Source of the DNA: a virus
Strand: one strand, 5' to 3'
IMG/VR virus record: IMGVR_UViG_3300033993_003332
Span: 1 to 64,000 of that record
DNA: 64,000 nucleotides
Shown here: one piece after another, positions 55,501 through 62,301 of the stretch
Layout: each line of letters opens with the position of its first letter
Numbering within the stretch: the first letter of the stretch is position 1
Program-made: the position numbers and the translations under genes
The notes under the pieces: model-generated
The model's database searches: none
Told to the model about the DNA's origin: nothing
The model's input: only the letters and a program-made list of their open reading frames with translations

Positions 55501-55941
55501 ATGTCCTCGATTCCATAGGGGGACAACATTTATATGAAAATTGCCTCTCGCTGGATTTAGACCCCATAATTCGAACCATCTACTATCATTACTCAAAGAA
55601 TTATAACTTTTATTAATTATTGGTTCTTCGAATCTAATTATTTCATCAGCTTCAAAAAATGCTATATTTTTATTATAATTCAATGTATTTTGTGTTTCAA
55701 AAGTATTTTGCCTAACCAAAAACATCCCAGGAAGACCCAATCCTCTAATAACAGTATATTCAGGTCCTAAAATAGTATAAATATCATTTATAGATTCCAT
55801 TCTAGATATTGCTTCTTCAGTAAGTCTAATAATAAAATTACTAGAATACTCTGATTGAGAATTAATTAATATTGATTCTATTTTAGTATCAACAAATTGA
55901 GTAAACCATATCTCTGATACTTTATTATAATCACTATTCAT
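46522..55941 (-). CDS. giant subtilisin-headed multidomain adhesin (3139 residues)
   Basis: Domain order: a possible I9-type propeptide (about 30-110); an S8 peptidase with D159 (VIDTGI), H204 (GHGTHVAG) and S399 (GTSMACPH); 37 prolines (465-501); a YVTN-like propeller (510-800); FGE-like domain 1 (809-1113); a Thr/Pro linker; FN3 (1235-1330); a vWA domain with DVSGS near 1455; FGE-like domain 2 (1630-1917); an internal carbohydrate-binding-like domain (about 1930-2080); Thr/Pro linkers; an FG-GAP-like propeller (2128-2497); a second YVTN propeller (2551-2887); 13 prolines; and a Cys-rich C-terminus. Both FGE-like domains have swapped halves and lack the catalytic Cys pair of true FGE. It is probably a virion surface protein for receptor binding, with the protease acting in maturation or on host surface proteins. 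Confidence 0.75.
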   Translation of the reverse strand: MNSDYNKVSEIWFTQFVDTKIESILINSQSEYSSNFIIRLTEEAISRMESINDIYTILGPEYTVIRGLGLPGMFLVRQNTFETQNTLNYNKNIAFFEADEIIRFEEPIINKSYNSLSNDSRWFELWGLNPARGNFHINVVPLWNRGHIGTHDVYAVVIDTGILLNNMITHADLAGNLRFTYDSNNNLEGDFSTNNEGYNDYNGHGTHVAGTIGAFGDNNLGVTGVCKRVSLLNGKIFSCRSDKPPPCSSLELTSSLAKIILAVNYTTSLKQLFKNNDPKGRNIVVINHSYAGGSFSQSQLDAMKAAYAQGIISVCAAANNGTNNDSLPKYPSSYTWNDPSGTDGIISVASMTITGARSIFSNYGLANVDIAAPGGDQTEEGGILSTWKNGDYFSISGTSMACPHVAGAVALLASIFPNVSAAQIKNAILFSAIPTPAFATNGAAPISTGGRLDVTGAASILIASPPPPPPPPPPPPPPPPPPPPPPPPPPPPPPPPPPPPPLLPPIKDLELVTVQSNPNSATFLFGTRAYVTNSDSDTISIVDLATKTQLSTVSVGNNPTDIISNSIDNRIYVINSDDNSISIINATNNTVIQTILNVGTSPASLLYLNNKIYVTNTGTVSSPNSTINIFNATTYQFITSITVQNGPRSLYLHNNLIYVCNTESNSISIIDPVNDSVISNINSSGLRPWSFVALNDKGYITNYLSNNISVLNLTTRTIEKTIAVGSSPTSMALINFAKKLYVCNTDSNSLSVINLLNDTVQDTIDFDAVDPVNIFYYELTPRILYITCRAVNSLGIYSVYSLTFPPGPNSANLKLCAKGPIWIDNGNVTTVGSNGGPSAYGTYDQGGNAEEWTEEHHVSVVGGRKVTRRWCLGGGFDSPDNELDYTKTSYHAKDPTLKVASHGFRIASLTNPNNLPYFVTVGDAGNPNNPIFTTDPVGAVSYEYKIGQYEVTNCQYVEFLNAVAKTDIYKLYDTNMISNTKGGIVRSGTSGNYTYSSKTTSANNRPQPMNNKPVVFVNWFSAARFCNWLHNGKPNGSQDNTTTEDGAYTLNGRTTAENFDQPIVRNANAKYFLPSYSEWYKAAYYKGGGTNAGYWRWPTQSDLPDRSFSNLFQCVEADGFGNGKPDGKVQFTDYDCNLVSPPTTPPPTLPVFGPTPSVTPTPTPTPSPDKCLDADFSNRAYLDKEFFTFKASNTRQNAFVGITKNVELKQFILETIIKDKTSGVSRTESFILECPDFVECGATTVASSIITNYEVSDNIVSLSWEDQIPQYPDIEGYVIEYKTSSSSWIRDAFILDTASTSITGLELGEYYDFRVVTLTKHCEFIGPEVTGIYIPPAVILPTDFIMIFIDEANPDYVGLLGTIGKDWVEDTNNVTSLIENGAVDAERFIVLAPADSTQWIYPSNAVPKLPFGTDRVVKVSRPTTYNDILTQFETHFLPIIEQTDQETPIRILIFVDVSGSMNRADIEPGINEFIEYIVETLQYQFVEFNCSSERWLDWIYAAATNQVAQSCLQVSGSSAQNLSFKTLTSDNIIQQNYLKPQKGNNRLNINYRIQTSPSSYQDIKDCWSSANRENCTLLTTDVMQIQLNNLIVCHEYEIFYKLHYPTKQCISCNESFNEPASPASFNLVSTANYGSVAVWNDQTGNVTTVGTNGSSSFYGTYDQTGNLNEWTEGQVSSSRIVRGGSWISNSLELGSGYRSPQSPISANATIGGRIIVRDTRSLDLINYALIDDVNNVADTNGYGSVVYRYAIKKYLLTNCEYAQFLNSVASVYDRYNLYKEAMSNDPRGGILRTEKDSLYYYTTKLNMGDKPVNYITWFDLARYCNWLSNGKIDSKDSNDYGITENGAYDMSQSSITRNPAAKYAIPTENEWYKAAYYSGGSANAAYFTYATKSNNLPDPSSATSSGRGQEIDTNFVCPPPITIPVVPDCPSCANNLVVNGDFEISVPSMNLGTAANWVTNNVDVHSLHFYGTNQPIKVWVDLNSCSPGYIEQNIPTIVNGVYRLSFKKSGNNYGNINVIRTFKVVITGTYAEEYNFSFDPSNTTFESYESMGWIAEIIDFTASSTTTTIRFESTCANCGCFGAAIDCVCVLPIGQAVPSPTPSPTPTRTPVPTSTPRVTPTPTMLPVCSYKQLGELLEPQLSNRGLVTYSLSRNGSTIAGLFVNTVVVYDWNNTAWIERASRITLDNAEIVTAFSGNDSIDTDTAGTTVAIGTPRHSTSIYSTVGQYKGKVTVYMWNGTSWSKKGSDILGINTGEGLGSIVSMSSDGNTIAIGSPDYVGSTGAEQATAGKIKVYEFINGTWTQKGFSIFGENSTDLVGYYPNIKLSPDGSRLFIGITTGIVRVYDWINNAWVKSATISTSFSPSAGNILWYIDAKSNDTFVASGRSRVEVYTLINNQWTLKGSPITSIFATNEDGRAAISETNNILAIMHKDPISIINERIIIYEYVNNNWIYKEKLSDNIRSANIFQTMQINNAGTRVVDTVYNNAGRVALRCSGYECVVPTPTPTPSITLTRTPQITVTPTSTVAAVVPSVTPTRTPTRTPSSSPLPLTQCTHSTEVLFPTTEAYGCYFNNSSKKLYLVDVISDRIRVVNSITKSITSSISGPAGAEFGNLIINESLNKLYLINYGTPNNGSVLVINGSTDSLVNTISLQSKIHPSALAINSVTNKIFIMRYDSNSNAILTAINCSTDTIETSISLNKLFGNGNVSVDENNNKIYVVVSNHVGASPEHTLFIIDGSTYAVTTINNFSPGSISVTPYIFNNKLYSFDARQAGSQSSIRIYELNQSTSYYQQNPSLLSTISIVNDLLGSSYNVENFLKIDKNNKVGYYITYNNNLTDNYVVGVNLETKQNRSIINKIGPQYLGHLDVDQTTGSLYIPRYSSGNGIVLAGPCGSSNPVTPTRTPAPTPTPTRGLATGPLSIFNCVTNANGSITVSLKGILQSNQNAILFIKPLNQIYYQDAGCGSGPVAVTWTGQLPKDSLNTASSSSLPLSSSVTITHMTCHYNDCGNCAPNCALTPLRANVTHVVELYVYGPSGSYCSRCNEPSSPPPPPPPPPPPPPVNAGECYYYCDVYGGLSSTNDSEVAVVLESLPSPYTAYRWVLYQSVCNQGYSCSQPNELIYPCHPAVQGTYISTTCVPTI
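54439..54549. repeat. 37-codon polyproline tract, (NGG)n on the plus strand
   Basis: The minus strand encodes 37 prolines in a row using CCT, CCA, CCG and CCC in mixed order, so the plus strand reads NGG 37 times. Mixed codons show that selection keeps the protein sequence rather than simple slippage alone. The G-rich strand could fold into G-quadruplexes, and the polyproline run would depend on the EF-P system for efficient translation. Confidence 0.9.
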
Positions 55942-55969
55942 AATAGATATTATTTGTCCTAAATATTAA

Positions 55970-57106
55970 TTAAGATTCTGTAGCACAAACATCAAGACCA
56001 CATCTTATTGCTATACTATCATATATTTTATGTTGACTTCTATCATGAGTAAGCTCTATTGTAACAAGACTTTGTTCGTATAGTGCCAAATTAGGAACCA
56101 GATAAGTATAAATATTTCCATTACCATTCTCACCAAAATAAATATCTCCAGACGATGGAACAAAACCAACAGTTCCGATGCCCATATTAGCTGTTGTAAA
56201 CTTATAAGTATATTTTTCACCAGGATTAGCATTGTAAACTTCTACTATCATAAGTTTTGGACTACTACTAGTACAGCATTCTCCAGATAGGGATATTTGT
56301 GGAGAACCAGAAATTGTTACTAATCCATATTTAATACATGGTAAACAATCATCGCAAATTGTCATAATTGAATTACTAAAATTCATTTCTCCATTACAAG
56401 ATTGTGGAGTAACACTTAATTGTATAGTATTAAAAATTTTAGCTTCGTCAGTATTTTTAACATACATATTATGATTCATAGAGCCAGGATGATCAGATGA
56501 ACATTCACCAGAATTTGCACAAAAGACCAATCTATGCTGCATATCATATGAGTCTGATGTGGGAATAAAAGTGCCTGATTTTGGCGAAGCCATTATGCAT
56601 GGCCAATTTGATCCTAAGCTATATAAGCTATAATTATACGATGCTCCTGCTTCTAATCCACTAAAAGATGATACAAAATTAAAAATGTTAGAATTGCTTA
56701 GTATATACTGGTCGCATACTTCAGAGCCACATCCACTCAATTCTATACCAATATTTGGTAAACATCCAGTACATTGTACAAGTTGCTGGGATGAAAATAT
56801 TTCTGAATTATCTGATAAACTTACAACCTTTGCTTTTACGCTTGTAAATAATTCTTGATTAGCATATCCACATTGTAATGGTTCATACGGTAATACATTA
56901 GATAAATTCATAGCTAGACCTGTACTAGCACAAAAAGATACTGATGTATTTATAGAGGTTGTTTTTGCTGTTGCTTCAAAAGACCCTGTCCTAGGAATAG
57001 CAACGGATGGCCAGTTTCCACCAAGTCCTAAAATTTCATATCTATAATTTTCTCTCTTAATTAATCCACTAACTGGTATCGAGATATGAATATTATTGTT
57101 TTTCAT
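55970..57106 (-). CDS. repeat protein with NWP/CLP modules, part 2
   Basis: A 378-residue protein starting at the ATG at 57106, with AGGA six bases before it and eight bases after the upstream stop; an earlier in-frame start at 57124 overlaps the neighbour. It has at least three copies of a module of about 110-130 residues. Each begins YxYxxxxLGxNWP, then a P-x-SG-T/S-F turn, a CxxxG loop (SFCASTG, VFCANSG) and ends in a CxxCLP. The modules look like small disulphide-bonded Ig-like domains. The same module is in the next gene upstream. The last copy has lost the NWP. Likely a fibre or whisker protein. Confidence 0.6.
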   Translation of the reverse strand: MKNNNIHISIPVSGLIKRENYRYEILGLGGNWPSVAIPRTGSFEATAKTTSINTSVSFCASTGLAMNLSNVLPYEPLQCGYANQELFTSVKAKVVSLSDNSEIFSSQQLVQCTGCLPNIGIELSGCGSEVCDQYILSNSNIFNFVSSFSGLEAGASYNYSLYSLGSNWPCIMASPKSGTFIPTSDSYDMQHRLVFCANSGECSSDHPGSMNHNMYVKNTDEAKIFNTIQLSVTPQSCNGEMNFSNSIMTICDDCLPCIKYGLVTISGSPQISLSGECCTSSSPKLMIVEVYNANPGEKYTYKFTTANMGIGTVGFVPSSGDIYFGENGNGNIYTYLVPNLALYEQSLVTIELTHDRSQHKIYDSIAIRCGLDVCATES

Positions 57107-57114
57107 AATTTTTC

Positions 57115-58326
57115 CTATAAGCAATCATTGCAATAGATTGTTAATGATGGACTATAAACACTATTACTACCCTGAAACATATAGTATGGTTCTGCGCATG
57201 TATTTGGCGTAACTTTAAGCCTTAGAGATGAATAATAAGTTTCGACAAACTTTGGGTCTAAAACATAGTCTATAACTGAGCTATCATTACTAGGACATAA
57301 TGACGATGTTGGACAAAATACTATTTTAGAGGATAATTTAAATTCTCTAGAATTATATGTAGTAAATGTCCCGCTTATTGGAGTGATAAACATTGCTGGC
57401 CAGTTTGCTCCTAGGCCAACATATTCGTAGTTGTAGTTTTGTGTTGGTTCTAGTCCACTTATATGAGCAGTAATATCCACAGTACTTGTATTAGTACCTA
57501 AGTTAATAACACTAGATCCTTCTTGAAGAATAACTTTAACTCTTGGTAAACAATCTTTGCATTCTATAGTAACAGGATTACTTTTAACAGAAGATCCGTT
57601 AAAAGACAAAGGGATAACTTCAAGTTCAAAAGTACTATATAAATGACTTTCATTATATGTTGGACAAGTATTTGGTATTACTCCAGAAATAATGTTTCTA
57701 TTTGTTACACATTCACAACAAGCTCCAGATGTTGGACAAAACGACATAATAGAACTTAGATTACCACTAGTTTCAGACGGTTTTATAGTTCCAGAAAGCG
57801 GGGCTATGGTTATAGGCCAATTACTATCAATACCTTTATAAACATAAGAATATCTCTCATATGGCTGTAGACCACTTATTGTGGGATTAAGTATAGTTTT
57901 ATAGTCATCTTCTAATAATTTATAAGACAAATTAGTAATAACAGGTATAACACCTATTCCTCCTCCAACACTGCCACCAGGAATTGTACCCATAATAGGT
58001 ACATATATGGGCAAATCAGCAGTTGTTCGTAAAATAACATAATAAGCAGATTGTGAAGAAAGTTGTGTTAGTGTTGAATCTTCATGCGGAACATAAGCAT
58101 ACGAAGAATTACCAAATTCATCTGTTAATTGTGATCGTTTTGTCCAAAACACTGGTATAGAATTATCTATATTTTGACTACTATATATAGTATCTATAGA
58201 TTGAATAAACTTATTATATTGTAGTTTTTTATCATTATCAGAAGATATTTCTTCTGGCATCTCCATAAGATTTAATGGTTCTGTACCAGCGTATGTAAAG
58301 ATAAAAAATTGATTATTAATTATCAT
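57115..58326 (-). CDS. repeat protein with NWP/CLP modules, part 1
   Basis: A 403-residue protein starting at the ATG at 58326; a TTG at 58338 is possible but less likely. An N-terminal domain of about 150 residues (INNQFFIFTYAGTEPLNL, then HEDSTLTQL) is followed by two copies of the NWP module: YSYVYKGIDSNWP with FCPTSGACCEC and ECKDCLP, then YNYEYVGLGANWP with FCPTSSLCPS and a final YCNDCL at the stop. The next gene starts eight bases later with the same module, so the two proteins probably act together or arose by a split or fusion event. No enzyme motif is visible. Confidence 0.6.
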   Translation of the reverse strand: MIINNQFFIFTYAGTEPLNLMEMPEEISSDNDKKLQYNKFIQSIDTIYSSQNIDNSIPVFWTKRSQLTDEFGNSSYAYVPHEDSTLTQLSSQSAYYVILRTTADLPIYVPIMGTIPGGSVGGGIGVIPVITNLSYKLLEDDYKTILNPTISGLQPYERYSYVYKGIDSNWPITIAPLSGTIKPSETSGNLSSIMSFCPTSGACCECVTNRNIISGVIPNTCPTYNESHLYSTFELEVIPLSFNGSSVKSNPVTIECKDCLPRVKVILQEGSSVINLGTNTSTVDITAHISGLEPTQNYNYEYVGLGANWPAMFITPISGTFTTYNSREFKLSSKIVFCPTSSLCPSNDSSVIDYVLDPKFVETYYSSLRLKVTPNTCAEPYYMFQGSNSVYSPSLTIYCNDCL

Positions 58327-58376
58327 AAAATATAGCAAATAAGTTTAAAGTAAGTAATATAATAATACACCATTCG

Positions 58377-59255
58377 CTAAGGTATGCTTGCTAAACAAAT
58401 AGTATCGTTACTAACCCTGCCACCAAGAGTGATTTCTGCTATAGATGGAATATTATTTGGTTGATCGGCAAATAATAGTTCAAAATTTTTAATAGGTAAT
58501 AAGATTTTAATTTTATTATTAATACCTAAATTATTGGGAATAAATTTTACAATTGTTTTGTTGTTTGACGATAATGTCCAATTATTTGTTTCATCCAAAA
58601 TTATGTAATTATTTTCATATTGTCTTCTCTCTAATTGAGATGGACTAGCACAAAATGTTGCTGCTGTAAAGGTATAATTACCATCTATTTGTTCCTCAAC
58701 TCCAAGATTGATTGATAATTCTATATCGGCAGATTCTGAGGACGCTATAAAATTCTTGATAGTAGCTGTTACTGTTTCTGGTATTCCTGGACCAGTAACT
58801 TTCATACCAACAAATAATGAATTAAAATTACTTCTATTATTGAGCCTCAGAACAGAATGATTGTTTGATACTCCTTCTAGTGTATTTCCATTTAATATGG
58901 ATCCTTCAAATGAGAACGACGTAGACGGAGAACATACTACTAATAAATAATCTGTATATAATATACTATTAGAAACATCTCTAATATTAGTTTGAATAAC
59001 AGTTTGAGTTTCAAAATTATGATTTGCTTTGATTGTTAAATTAACTGTCGGTTTAAAGTTTTTATTTTTAGATATGGTATAACTAGGATTATCCGGTAAA
59101 AACTTAATAACTGGTGGAGATATTTTTGGTAAAGTTGTGGATACTTTAAAGTCTACTATATAAATATCTTTTTGTGGTAAATTAGGAGGCGTTGGAAAAG
59201 AGAGTAAAATACCTTTTTCACCGTCTTCGATAGAGTAATTTACTGTATTAATCAT
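58377..59255 (-). CDS. hypothetical structural protein
   Basis: A 292-residue beta-rich protein. No family was recognised. A C-terminal part with SIAEITLGGRVSNDTICLA and an internal FVGMKVTGPGIPETVTATI region have the alternating pattern of beta-sandwich domains, the latter recalling short repeats found in tail fibre proteins of many phages. The gene overlaps the preceding one in transcription order by four bases and is followed by a gap of about 50 bases to the next. Confidence 0.5.
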   Translation of the reverse strand: MINTVNYSIEDGEKGILLSFPTPPNLPQKDIYIVDFKVSTTLPKISPPVIKFLPDNPSYTISKNKNFKPTVNLTIKANHNFETQTVIQTNIRDVSNSILYTDYLLVVCSPSTSFSFEGSILNGNTLEGVSNNHSVLRLNNRSNFNSLFVGMKVTGPGIPETVTATIKNFIASSESADIELSINLGVEEQIDGNYTFTAATFCASPSQLERRQYENNYIILDETNNWTLSSNNKTIVKFIPNNLGINNKIKILLPIKNFELLFADQPNNIPSIAEITLGGRVSNDTICLASIP

Positions 59256-59794
59256 AGAGAAGCTTCAATACATTTAAAAGTTAAAATTTGTTCAGTTAAC
59301 ACACTATTATTACTATCTAGCACACTAAATTTAAAAATACTAATATTATTATATGTTTCAGGGTTTACTGATATATTTAGTGGTATTGTTGCTTTTCTAA
59401 GAGTAATAGTATTATCATTTTGTGTTTCTTGATAATTCTCGTATTTGGGTTGGCCAATCGATACTAGATTTGTAGTAGAATTCTGTGTTAACTCTACAAA
59501 AGCATACGAATATTCAACTGCTCCACTTTTTAGATTAGTTACAACAGCTGATAGTAAATCTCCAGCACAACAAAAATTTTCTATATTAGATACTGCTTGA
59601 TTTTTATAGCTAAATGCTATAACTGGCATCGGTTCAAAGCAAATTTTTTGACCGATCCACTCTATAATAGATCCATCAATAAGTTTAGAATATAATTTGC
59701 CTGTTTTGCTATTCATAACTAGTTCGCCAACCTCTAGTTGTTCTGGGCTTGGAAAACCATTACTACTTATATCTCTTTTAATTAAAAGCCTCAT
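59252..59794 (-). CDS. short tail fibre-like protein
   Basis: A 180-residue protein with an N-terminus of the tail-fibre type: MRLLIKRDISSNGFPSPEQ, followed by LEVGELVMNSKTGKLYSKL and a DGSIIEWIG strand. The pattern L-x-x-G-E-L-x-x-N-x-x-T-G-K-L-Y is shared with the N-terminal domain of the BPP-1 major tropism determinant and many phage tail fibres. A small beta domain follows. It could be the connector between the larger proteins around it. It overlaps both neighbours by four bases. Confidence 0.6.
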   Translation of the reverse strand: MRLLIKRDISSNGFPSPEQLEVGELVMNSKTGKLYSKLIDGSIIEWIGQKICFEPMPVIAFSYKNQAVSNIENFCCAGDLLSAVVTNLKSGAVEYSYAFVELTQNSTTNLVSIGQPKYENYQETQNDNTITLRKATIPLNISVNPETYNNISIFKFSVLDSNNSVLTEQILTFKCIEASL

Positions 59795-62289
59795 AAGCTA
59801 CAAACTCCTGTAAATAATATAACTCCGAAATCCCAATTACTTAATACATCATTATTTTGTTCCTCTTCTTCAGGATCAACGGCATAAGCGGTTAATCCAG
59901 AAGCATAATAATATGAATATGTTCCCTGGCCACTACTATTCCATGCGCTGATTCTATATAAATAGTCTTTAGTAGAATTCAAACCATATATTGTTTCAGA
60001 ATTTATGGTTATAAAGTTATTATCTGATGGAGAATTATGATAATACCAATTAATTCCATAGTCATCTGATTCTTCTATAATATAACCAGAAAATACACCA
60101 ATCCCTAATTGAGCACTAGTATTCCAAGATAAAGAAATAGCAGAAATATCTCCATCGAAAACTCTTGTACCAGTTACTGATATAGGACTTGTTGGAACAT
60201 TATTATTTGGGCTAAGTAATTGTGTAGCTTCAGAATATTCTCCAATACCAATGGAATTCTGTGCAGCTACTCTGAATAAAATATTACTGCCTGCTATTGT
60301 TTTAATTGTAGCAGAAGTCTGATCTGATAGTCCTCTGTGTAGATAAGCTGGGTTTTCATCTTCGTCATCCTGAGTATTTGTCCAAGTTTCTCCATTATTA
60401 AAAGAGAACTGAACAAGATAATTTACAATTTTGCTTCTGCCATCATCGACTGGGGCGTCCCATTGTAAAGAATATTCATTATTGCCAAGACCAGCATTAT
60501 TATGACCAATTGCTCCTCTAATATTAGTTGGAGCATCTGGTTCTGTTGGATTAATTCTAGGTGTTCGAGATATAATTTTACCATTATAATCAACTGTTAA
60601 TAAGGCATTTGCAATATATTTACTTGTTCCGTCTAAAGACGGTTTCGGTCTAAGATACACATCCTCTGCTACTAATGCGGTAGAATAGGTATTCCCGCTC
60701 ACAGTTAAATCGGCATATGTAGATAATAATCCTTCTCCACTAACTATACTGGCTAATGAAAAAGCATTACTTGTATTAATACACACTTTACCAATTTCGT
60801 CGTAACTAAATCCGGATGGTATGGTTTTTTCTCTATCTAGATATCTATCAAAAAACACTCCTGTTGGAGATCCAGATACAGCATTAGGAATATGTGCATC
60901 TACTCTAAATGTTGGAATTAATCCTTGTGGAATAAAATTCTGGTTTAATTTATAGACACTATCATTATAATTATTATATGGAATATTATTTTTAGAATAA
61001 ATGAGAAAATCTATATTTTCACCAAGCATATTAAAACCAGTATGTATGTCTGGTCTAATACTAATATTATTTAATGTTGATGGTTTAAAAGTTAATTCTG
61101 TTGTAACTTCTTGTCCTAAGTTATTTGTGTATGTAACATTATCTGTGGCGAGTGGTTCCATCTGCATAGCCAAATAACCACCTTTTGTGACAGAAAAAAT
61201 GAATACATTAGTATCTACAGCGGCCCCAGTGCCGTCTAATCCTATTGGTGGATCTCCAGGATGCTCTGGAGCTATTTCTAGTTCGAAACAATCTACTGGC
61301 TCATTGTCAACATTACCATTTTCATCGGCTGCTGGAGGATTTGGATCAGTTATCGAAACTTCTGTTCGTATACTATCTTCAAAAATATATTCTCTATCAA
61401 TATCTAATTGAGCTGGTTCTTTAGCAACATAAGCCATTTTAGCATAGCCGACGATAACTTCGCCAAAAGCATTTTCTATACACAACGTATCCGAACCAGT
61501 ACCTAGTTCCTTAACTATTTGTTCTAGCCCAGGCTGTCCTGGTACTATAGCAGCATAAGGCGACCACCAACGGTCTTCCGTATAAATATAAAGTCTATTA
61601 TTTCTTAGTAACGCAGGGCGTTTTGGATATCTTATCCAGCTCACACCGACTCTCTCTAATCCACTCAAATGTACATCAGGATCATAATTTTCTCTTAAAT
61701 ATGTAGCTGGTTGCCATTTGGCTACTTCTCCTGATCCATCATGTGTTAATATAAATCCTTTATATGAATCAAGATCATTATTAGGCCCTAAGCTTATACC
61801 CATATCGGCTTCAATGACTTTATTAATTTCTACTTTTTGATTAGTAAAAGATATACCGGGATAAGTATTTATTTGTTTCTCTTCATTATTCATTACATAC
61901 AAAGGAGATGATGGTGTGCCAGATGGAAAGCATATTGGTCCACCAGTAGCAGAAACAAAATATGAGGTAGCAGCGGCATTCGAGTCATTTAATTTGTAGA
62001 TTAATCCGCTACTCTGTCCACTATACAATGGAATAGGCTGTCCACTCAAGTTAATTCTACCAAAGTTTTCGGCAACTATCGTTTGTGCTCGTAGTCCGCT
62101 AGCATCTACAAATGAGGGACTAATCAATTTGATACCACTATTAGCAGCTAGATACATACTACCACTAGCTGCTAAACTAACTTGATTACTACTTAAAACA
62201 TTAAAATATATTCCGTCTATTTTATTATTGCCGGTTTTAATAGCAACACCCGGCCAATTGCGTGGATTTAGTATATTATACCATAACAT
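59791..62289 (-). CDS. tail fibre protein with FN3 domains
   Basis: An 832-residue protein. The N-terminal 180 residues form a beta-rich fibre region (DGIYFNVLSSNQVSLAASGS). The middle contains a domain with SVTKGGYLAMQ and ISIRPDIHTGFN, which is also present in the protein at the right edge of the window. The C-terminal 230 residues contain two FN3 domains (PDAPTNIRGAIG, then VTGTRVFDGDISAISLSWN), typical of phage tail proteins that bind host surfaces. The gene is 12 bases downstream of the edge gene. Assignment as a fibre or tail surface protein is well supported by the FN3 and repeated fibre-like pattern. Confidence 0.65.
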   Translation of the reverse strand: MLWYNILNPRNWPGVAIKTGNNKIDGIYFNVLSSNQVSLAASGSMYLAANSGIKLISPSFVDASGLRAQTIVAENFGRINLSGQPIPLYSGQSSGLIYKLNDSNAAATSYFVSATGGPICFPSGTPSSPLYVMNNEEKQINTYPGISFTNQKVEINKVIEADMGISLGPNNDLDSYKGFILTHDGSGEVAKWQPATYLRENYDPDVHLSGLERVGVSWIRYPKRPALLRNNRLYIYTEDRWWSPYAAIVPGQPGLEQIVKELGTGSDTLCIENAFGEVIVGYAKMAYVAKEPAQLDIDREYIFEDSIRTEVSITDPNPPAADENGNVDNEPVDCFELEIAPEHPGDPPIGLDGTGAAVDTNVFIFSVTKGGYLAMQMEPLATDNVTYTNNLGQEVTTELTFKPSTLNNISIRPDIHTGFNMLGENIDFLIYSKNNIPYNNYNDSVYKLNQNFIPQGLIPTFRVDAHIPNAVSGSPTGVFFDRYLDREKTIPSGFSYDEIGKVCINTSNAFSLASIVSGEGLLSTYADLTVSGNTYSTALVAEDVYLRPKPSLDGTSKYIANALLTVDYNGKIISRTPRINPTEPDAPTNIRGAIGHNNAGLGNNEYSLQWDAPVDDGRSKIVNYLVQFSFNNGETWTNTQDDEDENPAYLHRGLSDQTSATIKTIAGSNILFRVAAQNSIGIGEYSEATQLLSPNNNVPTSPISVTGTRVFDGDISAISLSWNTSAQLGIGVFSGYIIEESDDYGINWYYHNSPSDNNFITINSETIYGLNSTKDYLYRISAWNSSGQGTYSYYYASGLTAYAVDPEEEEQNNDVLSNWDFGVILFTGVCSL

Positions 62290-62301
62290 CTTGATAATTT
62301 C

